From assembly GCA_029962745.1 (NCBI GenBank), contig CM057165.1, positions 24,145,202 through 24,209,201 on the forward strand: a DNA stretch of 64,000 bases. Direction: 5' to 3'. Below, in pieces: positions 28,701-38,451 of this stretch. Below the pieces are notes generated by a model, which worked only from the letters and a program-made list of their open reading frames with translations, made no database searches and was not told the DNA's origin. The stretch is from Echinometra lucunter (Eukaryota > Echinodermata > Echinoidea > Camarodonta > Echinometridae). Position numbers and translations under genes: made by a program. The number at the start of each line of letters is the position of its first letter. The first letter of the stretch is position 1.

Positions 28701-31700
28701 GATTCAATTTTACAATTATATTTCATTTTAGTTTATGTTATATCCATATTTACTTTTTTTCAAGCTATCTAAATGTGGAAAAAAATAATTTGTATTGCCA
28801 ATTTGAGGATTGAAGATGATTAATTTAGACCTCAAGAAAGCTCTGTACTGATATGGGTTAAAGAGACATGTTTTTGCGTGTTTTATATTATTTGCCCCAT
28901 TGACGTGCGCATGGATTTTGAAATTTGGCGGGCGTATGCGACCTTATGGTTAGTTGAAACCGATTCTGAATTGATGGAAATTGTCAAGAAAAGTGTCAGG
29001 AGTGGAAAGCAATGAAAAAAACGGCGTTTTTACGTTATTTACGACCTGTGCATGCGCAAAACGCACACGCTAGTGCTTACGCGCAGAAATTTTTGAAATG
29101 CTTAAAATGACCTGAAACGTGTGCAAGATGAATTGAGACGATTCTGAGCACTTTTAATTTTTGCTCGGGCGCTTACGCGTGCGTCTAAGTAAATGGAATT
29201 TTTTTGACTGATATGGACATTCATCATGCCAAATATGAATCAGTAATGACATTCCGTTATGAAGATATTATCATGACATGATATTTACAAAATGGCGCCT
29301 GGATGACGTCACAGTGACCTGATGAACTTGAAAATGAATGGATAACCGAGATCGCATTAAGATTGATAATTGATGACTCAGCCACTTCTGATATTTCGAC
29401 TACACAAAAAAGTGGGGAGAATAAAAAGATTAAGAAGTAAAGAAAATTCCAGCAAAATTAAAAGGTGATCTGTCAAAGATGACAGACCACCTAATAAAAA
29501 AAAAAATGATCTGACTGAACCCAGTGTTCTCAGTGTGTGTCTACCCTGTCATAGTGATTGTTTCCTTCTGTGATGTGATTTTAATATTACTGTTTTTACA
29601 AATGAAAAAAAAATGATTTACAGTATGTACATGCATGCATCTATTCCCATTTTGTGTGGTGTACTGGAAGTCTTCTTTTATTAGGGTACTCTTGCATGCA
29701 TGCTTTGGCTTTTAATAGAAATGTTAAATATGTAACTTGATTTTTTTTTAAATGCGAAAGATACTGTGACCTTCAGCTATCCAAAGTATTCACTTACCAA
29801 TTATTCCTGTGGGAGAAGGCCTGGAATGTCATGAAGCAATGGCAGATTTTCACGTTTGTACTCCACAATCATGCCATTCTTGTCCTTTGCGAGGAGTACG
29901 GCAAGGTTCCCATTCTGAGAGATATCCACCTTCATAACCGATGGAACCCAGTTCTGCTTGATGGGTTCTACCACAGGTCTGGAGCTTCCAAGTCGATGGA
30001 TGCTGAGCTCAAAGCTTGAGGTGTCATGAACACTTTGGTGGATTACCAAGATTGTGCAGGTCTTTGAATCAGTCAACAGTTGGACTGGCTCTCCAGATTT
30101 GGTGTCATGATTACATACAGTTGGAATACTACTCGGAAAGTCCTGTCTCTGTATGATTTCCTTCTCTGCAGTGATGCAGTAGAGGCTTGTTCCACAACCA
30201 GCAGCATTCACAGGATGAGGGAATTCATCCATGCTGAACTTTTGTTCTTTTCCACTGTTCAAATTGACTTTCCAGACACCACAGCCACTTTTGTCTGGTA
30301 CATATATTTGGTCTTGAGGATTGGCAGTGACCTTCAAAGCATCATTCACCAAGTCCTTCACTGGAAGTGGTTGCATGACAGTTCCTTTCTTTGAAGAATT
30401 TTGGACAGTGATCAGACACAACTCATTGCGAAGGAGACATACAATACACAGTTTGCCTGATTTTGTGAAGATGATGTCCAGCGGTTTTGCCTTCAAGGTC
30501 AAAGCTGTTATCCTCTTGCATTGTCCATTACTTGACAGTTGCCTCAAGCTCATGCTCTTCTCCCCTCCACTTGCTTGCCCATTATTCCCTGATGATGAAA
30601 GTACATACCAGTCTCCCATGGGACCACAGCAGAAGGCTAGTATGTCTCCAGCTGCCTTGATGTCAACATATGTTGTTGCAGGTTTCCAACACGTATTGGA
30701 CAGAAACAAATCACAGAGTTTGGTATCTGAAGATCTACTACCCTCCTCTTTGAATGACAGACACTTAGCTACTTCAGGCAAAATGCTGGAACTCATCTTT
30801 TCTTCCATTTCAGCAAGTGATACCTTCAAACACTCCATTGCTTGCCCATAACCTTCCACAATTTCATACTCGTTGTCTCGAACCACCATTTCAGCAATGA
30901 CATCTATGGGGTTTTCATTGTAGTACATATTGTTTGTCTTTTCTTGCATTACTTGCCCAATATGTTGTGCCAGATGTAATAGTTTGTCTCTTTCTTCATG
31001 AATGGCACGGGTTTTCTTTGCTGCTGCTTGTTTGACTTCATCCTCTAGGCGGCGGGTGTGAGATGCAATTGCATCTGTAGCTGCTCTCTGGTCTCTCCCA
31101 ATCACCTTTGCTGTGAGTCGCTGGTGCTGTTCAACCAGTTCCAGTAATGGCTTCTTAAGGGCTTCGCATTTGCCTCTGATGCTAACAAAATGGTGCCCAA
31201 AGTGATCCTGTGCTGTACATACTCCGCAGATCAGGGTATCTAGACATGTCTCGCAAATGAAATGTGTGACCTCATTCATATGTCTCTCACATTTGACAGT
31301 GTACTTCTCTTCTGGGAGAGTGAGTTCTGTTCCTTCTTGTCTAGTAGTGTCTTCACCCTGAGTAAGTGTCATGTTGTCATACTTGTCAATGATAGTCTGA
31401 ATGCTGAAATTTCTTTTGAGGCCATTCACACCATCCACTCCTAAAGGCATGTCTTCTCGGCATTCAGGACATGTTAACACTCTGTGTGGTGCAGGGCTTC
31501 TGGCCACTTCTCTCTCCAGACAATCTTGGCAGTAGGTATGACCACAGTTCAACAGTCTAGCTCCACGCATTACATCTAAGCATACTGGACACTCTGGTAG
31601 TAATGATTTTGCTAAATTTCCTCCTGTGCTGTGCTGAGCCATCATTCAGTGTTCAGTATGTACTTCATCTTGGTGGGAATGTGTAGGATTACGGTTATGC

Positions 31701-34700
31701 AGTGCCCGAGCATGAGGAATACAATACAGAATTGATATTGTGCATGCTCGTGTTTTGCACTTGTATGGAATTCCCCACAAGTCATCAGAGTGTGGGATGT
31801 AATACAAGTGAGGGATGTCTGTATGTGTAAGATATGATACCAGTCTGTCGTTGTTATGGGGAATCCCCTTCCATTTTATCATGGAATTCCCCATTGAATT
31901 TGCAAAGCAAATGTCAATGGCACTCAAAAAGGGGGATAGTGAGGACATATTCACAGCATCTTTCCCCCGGCCCTTTGTAAAATGAAATAGCCATCTTATT
32001 GTTGTTGTTGTTGCTGCTGTTGTTGTTGTTTTTACTTGTTGTTTTTCATATCCTTCCCTGATTCTTGATTGGCACAGACTATTCAGCTATTGCTGTATCA
32101 TTGGGTTGCATGGCCAGCCTGTCATGTCATTTAGCAGACAGTTATCATTTCAATGTTTGTTACAGCTGAATTTAATTTGTAGTTGGATCAGAGGTCAGAT
32201 GTCAAAGGTCACAGGTTCATTAATTGAATATAGATGGGGCATGCATTTCACCAAATAGCTGTCACTAGCTTGGTGAAAAAAAAAGTTTTTGTTTAGAGTA
32301 AATGGACAGAACTGATGGAGAGAACTAATGGAATTGATGGACAAAAATTTGGAAAACTGAAGTCCTAATCCTTGTCTCTTTAATATTTTTGGTACCTTTT
32401 TGTCTCGCCCACCGGAGGTGAAGGCGAGACTAAGGGATCCAAATGTCGTCCGTCCGTCGTCCGTCCGTCGTCCGTCCGTCGTCCGTCCGTCGTCCGTCCG
32501 TCGTCCGTCCGTCCGTCCGTCACAAACGTTATGAAAGATAACTTGGCAACCGTGACTCACTTTTCAACCAAACTTGGGTTGTAGATGCACTAAGGGGACC
32601 TGCATGTTATGGTCCAGTCAGAGGTCACATGGTAAGGTCAAAGGTCATTTCAGGTCAAACGTTAAAGTTTACGTGCAAGACTCTCTTATGACACAAAACT
32701 CTGCAACCGTGACTCACTTTTCAACCAAACTTGGGTTGTAGATGCCCTAAGCGGACCTGCATGTTATGCTCTAGTCAGAGGTCACATGGTAAGGTCAAAG
32801 GTCATTTTAGGTCAAACGTTAAAATTTACGTGCAAGACTCTCTTATGACACAAAACTCTGCAACTGTGTGACACTGTTCAATCAAACTTGGGTTGTAGAT
32901 GCACTAAGGGGACCTGCATCTTATTGTCCAGTCAGAGGTCACATGGTAAGGTCAAAGGTCATTTCAGGTCAAATGTTAAAGTTGACGTGCAAGACTCTCT
33001 TATCACACATAACTTTGCAACCGTGACTCACTTTTCAACCAAACTTGGGTTGTAGATGCACTGAGGGGACCTGCATGTTATGGTCCAGTCAGAGGTCACA
33101 TGGTAAGGTCAAAGGTCATTTCAGGTCAAACGTTGAAGTTTACGTGCAAGACTCTCTTATGACTCAAAACTCTGCAACCGTGTGACACTTATCTATCAAA
33201 CTTGGGTTGTCGATGCACTAAGGGGACCTGCATGTTATGGTCCAGTCATAGGTCACATGGTAAGGTCAAAGGTCATTTCAGGTCAAACATTAAAGTTTAC
33301 GTGCAAGACTCTCTTATGACACAAAACTCTGCAACCGTGTGACACTTATCTATCAAACTTGGGTTGTCGATGCACTAAGGGGACCTGCATGTTATGGTCC
33401 AGTCAGAGGTCACATGGTCAGGTCAAAGGTCATTACAGGTCAAACGTTGAACGGTTAAAGTTTACGTGCAAGACTCTCTTATGACACAAAACTTTGCAAC
33501 CGTGTCACACTTTTCAGTCAAACTTGGGTTGCAGATCACTAAGGGGAAGTGCATGTTATCATTCTGTTGGACTTCACATGATACAACCACAAACACTTTT
33601 CAACTCCACACATGTAAAATATCAATCATACAATGTTACTCATATCAGAGGGATGAGAGTAGAAGCAGGGAAAGTACATGCACATGAAAATGCAGTACCA
33701 TTTCATAAAAAACCCTTCTCATATTTTATCAAATGTTATTCCATCCCAGTTATTTCACAATGAGCTTTCGATACAGTTCTGTTGTGTGCCATCACAGATC
33801 GCGATATTTCTAGTTATTTTCACAAGTGGGCGAGACACAACATCGCAAACGCCTTGTTTTTTCTCCACTTGCAATAGATGCAACATTACAATCACAATCC
33901 ATTTGCTTGGGCTTCTGTGGATGAGACTCAGATTACAAGCCAGGTGAGCAGTCTTGAGCTGGAGCTATGTGAAGGACATAAGCACACCAAGCTGAGGCTT
34001 ACCAACCTGACCAACGACATCGACATCTTCATAGAGAATGGGAATCCCAAGCTTCAGAGACTAGAAGCTAGCAATGGCACAGGGAGTGGAGGGATCAGTT
34101 ATGGCTTCAACATCACATCGCAGATGGCATATGTGGTGGTGGAGATTGTATGCAACCGCTCCTTGTATAAGCCCCTACCAGAACTGCACCTTTCTCTCAC
34201 CAGGAGGGACATTGAAATGAATAGCTCTTTGCCTGAAGGAACAGATGCCCCTGTTTTGAACACCTCATTTCCTGCAGGAGCTGACCCTCCTGTATCTGCG
34301 TGGAATGACACCAGAAATATGACAGGCAACCCTTACTTGTGGATCATTCCATTCAGTGAGATAGAGGTGGGTGGTGACTATGGTCTGAATCTCACTGGCT
34401 GGGAGCTGGTTGATCAGTCTGATATTGCCGTGTATGCTTTTGGAGCTCAGTGTGTTTATTGGAATACAGAAGAGGAGATGTGGGACACATCTGGTTGCAA
34501 AGTAAGTCCTCTTATATTTCTTCTACTGCAAGTGTGTTAAGTGAAGAAAGGCACTTATTCTTTATCCATTTTGTATCATGAACTAATAACGACAAGTGGT
34601 AGAAATGCAATTTGGTATGTATATGTACCATTTTATTTTCCTTTTATATGATAATATAAAGTGCACTGAAATTTATTATGTAAAGGATGAAGTAAATTAA

Positions 34701-37700
34701 CATTAATTCTATTGTTATTATTATCATAACAGTAGTAGTAGTGTCATTATCTTTATTATCTTTATTATTATTATCATTATTATTATGATTATTATCATTT
34801 CTATTATTTTTTATGATCATCACTATCTTCTGTCATCATTGTTGTTATCAATGACAGGTTGGACCTCTGACATCCCACACCCTAACCCACTGCCAGTGTA
34901 ACCATCTCTCCCACTTTGCAGCTGGCTTTGTGGTTCTTCCAAACACTGTCCACGTCATCAAAGATGCAGCTCTCTTTGTGAAGATACTGGAAAATCCAGT
35001 AACTGCTATAACAGTAGGAGCAGTCTTTGTTTTTTATGTCTTGGTGGCAGTCTGGGCAAACAGACGAGACAGAAGAGCAGAAGAACAGGTATATATATAG
35101 CACTGTTACAATGTAAGGTCATTGCTATTGTCCATAGAAAAATAAAGAGTACTATTCCCATGTGCTTGCTGTGATGTCTTGGCTGGGAAAACCTTGGACT
35201 TTTTTTGTGTATGTGTACCCTATTGTGAAGGAACAGGGAAAACAGCATCTATAGTGGAAACAAAATGTATTTGGAATGCATGCTGGTAAACATGTTATTA
35301 TTGTACGTGTTATTGTAATTGTTTTAAGTCATCACTGTCCCTTCCTTTGAACAGGCTCGAGTCATCTTCTTGGGTGACAACAACTCACAAGCTCAATACA
35401 TGTACCATGTGACTATCTTCACCGGCATGCGGCGTGCGGCAGGTACAACTGCAGTTGCCACCATTACCCTCTACGGAACCGGTGGGTCCAGTGAACCCCA
35501 TGTGCTGGCTACCGAGGGGAAGCGCAAGATCCTGCAGAGAGGAGGAGTAGATTCCTTTGTGTTGGCCACACATGATTCCCTGGAAGACCTGACAGCTGTG
35601 AGGGTGTGGCATGATAACTCTGGACGGAAACCTGAATGGTGAGGCTTGAAATATAAGGCAGTTGGAAGGAAATAAATTCATCTTAACTTATCTGTGTAAA
35701 GCAAGCATGAATGAAATTAATCCTCAGAAAATATAGCTAGCTGAAATTTTGGGGGGTGAATATTTTAGGAGTTTGATAAAAATCACAGGTTAAGACACTG
35801 AGTTTGGGTTTGGTTTGGTTCCCATGAGGGTACATTGTGCATTAACTAGCCAACTGACGCTTTGCTTTTGTGTTTATTGAGAGTATACTAACCTTGATGC
35901 TTTGTGCATTCATGCATCATTAAATAGTTAAAGTTAATATTACAGTTAATCATAGACTTAAGAGATTTAATACCTGTTCTTGCTACACAGGCACATCAAC
36001 CGTATCCTGGTGTATGACCTGCAGACCCATCAATTGTGGTATTTCCTCTGCCACACTTGGCTTGCAGTTGATCTGGGAGAGTGCACTGTGGACAGGACCT
36101 TCCCAGTGGCTACTACCGAGGACCTCCGCCAATTCCAGCACCTGTTCATCACTAGACTCCTGCGTGACATGAAAGATCACCACCTGTGGGTATCCATCTT
36201 CACCAGGCCACCTAACAGTAACTTCACCCGGCTGCAGCGTGTTACCTGCTGTTTTACTCTCCTCATGATGTCCATGCTAGCAAGTATCATGTTCTTTGGC
36301 ATCACTCCAGAGGATGTGGATGTGGGTGACTCTGTAGCTCCAGATATGTCACAGGAGATAGGAATGGGAACAATCCGTGTGAAGTGGTTCGACATCCTGG
36401 TTGGCATCGAAAGTGGACTCCTGGTGCTACCAGGGAATCTGCTGATATTAGAAATTTTTCGTAATGCAAGAAGCAGGCATCATCAAAAGGTTGACAAGTC
36501 TGTCGAGATTATAGCTGAGAGTGAAGGTGATGAATCTGCCAGGAATGAAACCAACAGTGAGCTGTCCCCCAAATCAGTAGCCTCATCCTCTCCAATGACT
36601 TCTAAAGGTAGAGATTTGCCTCATCATGCTGGAGATGGAGGTCAAAACCAGAAGAAGAAGCCATCAGAAGCACATTCTCCTGAGAGAGCAGCCCATCCTG
36701 TTGCTGCAGACTGCCAAAAGACACATCCTAAAAACTTGACCATGCACTTTCTGCAGCAAACCCTTGAACACGACATAGAAAACCAGATGGGATCTGTATC
36801 TTGCTCCTCTGGCTCTACAGCAAATGAGTGTTCCAAGTCAGCAGGAGTGTCTGTTCATGGTGTCCATGTGAGTATGGCCAAGAAACTCCCTCTATGCTGT
36901 TGCCTGAGACCATGCTACAATGGTTCAAACCATGATAATACAGTTTCTGAAGATGACCTTTCACATGTGACAGCAGCATCTGGAGATGTTTCATCTTCTG
37001 ACTCTGAACACGAATCTTCAAATACAGAAGCAGGTCCACGGAATGGGCCTCCTTTCTTCATGAGACATGAAGACTACCTTCATTACCATATCAACAAGGT
37101 TTATGAAGAAATCTACCATGCACCAGAAGGGTACTTCAGAAGTGAGGAAGATAGGAAGAAGGTAATTAGTATGATAATACTGTAGTTAACCTGTTGATTA
37201 CTAGTAAAGCCCGAGATAACTTGGGCTAAGGTTAATGGAAAATGCATGTTATACTGAAATCAAGTCATGCTCAACAGGTTATATGCATAAGTTATTATCA
37301 TTCTTGAACTCTTTGTATGTACGTTACAAAATAATTTAGGAGGCTTGTAAAGATGAAATGCAGAATCATTGTGACAAGTTGGTTACAGATAAAATGGCCT
37401 AAATTCTGAATCACAGTGGTGTATTGATTCCTCAGTGTGCAATAATTGCCTTTTGTTATTGTTAAAAAGATAGTGCTTTGAATCTATAGATGCTTCCTCT
37501 GATGTGTGTTCATTAATATTAAGTGTAAATGATTTGCATCTTCTGCTAGGCTCTATGGAAACTGGAAGAAATACTCAAGACACATGGCTGGTATCAATAT
37601 CTACCAGAGGAGGAAAAAGGTCATGCTGCCGTTGAAGACACAGACAAAAGCAACTGCTGTCAAGGCCAAGGATGCCTGCCTTGGTGGTTTGTCTACGTTG

Positions 37701-38416
37701 GCTGGTTCTTTGTAGTAGTCACCAACCTGGTCTGTGGATACCTGGTCATCCTGTACGGTCTAAGCTATGGTCTCCAGAAATCCTTTGACTGGCTGATTAG
37801 CATGGCGGTGACATTGCTGCAGAGTGTCTTTGTCCTGCAGCCTGGTAAGGTCATCCTGGTGGCTGCATTCTTTGCCATCATCTGGAAGAAACATGATGTT
37901 GAGGACGTGGGTGTGGACCTCTTCACACATAAAGCCACAGGCAAGTATTTCTGAAAGTGCACAAGTTTAGGCACAGTTTCTCTCTTCATGATCATACTGA
38001 ATATATAGGATTCTATAATGTCTGTGACTCTTTTTGCTTCATTGATGTTTTCGAGTTTTGAAACTTTACATTAATGAAATTAGTATTTTGTTTTGTTGCA
38101 TTTTCCTTCTGGCAATAGCGATTCTTTGTGTTTGCTGTAGCCTGGAGGTTATAGATCTGTAGGTATTCTATGGAAACAACATTGAAAATATGGTATTCTA
38201 TGGAAACAACATTGAAAATATTAATTTCTGCAAAAACTGTGAAAATTGCTTTCTTACATATTTATATCCTTAAGTAAAAATTTATTTATGGGGGAAAAAG
38301 AATAGAATTTCAACTCTTGGTTCTAGGAAAGATGACAGAATTTATCCGGGTTTTCATAAATTATTTCTCAAATGTTTAACCCTAAAAGTACAAAATCATT
38401 CGTCGCTTTGGAACTG

Positions 38417-38451
<35 letters not shown>

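Larger units (their letters stand above)
24909..29800. other. Region between the two nested TRIM genes
   Basis: AT-rich intron DNA without a supported gene. From 27200 onwards it is a mosaic of repeats: segments with TATGACGTCAT at about 27258 and 28270, a possible foldback at 27781-28258 (ends CACACCTTTGCGTA and GCAAAGGTGTTA), and a TTAA-flanked MITE at 28448-28857. The part 24909-27200 shows nothing I can name. Confidence 0.5.

Noticed and set aside
32401..33545. CRISPR-like or satellite CRISPR array
   Set aside because: Period of 157 bp with no unique spacers, in a eukaryotic intron; it is a tandem repeat.
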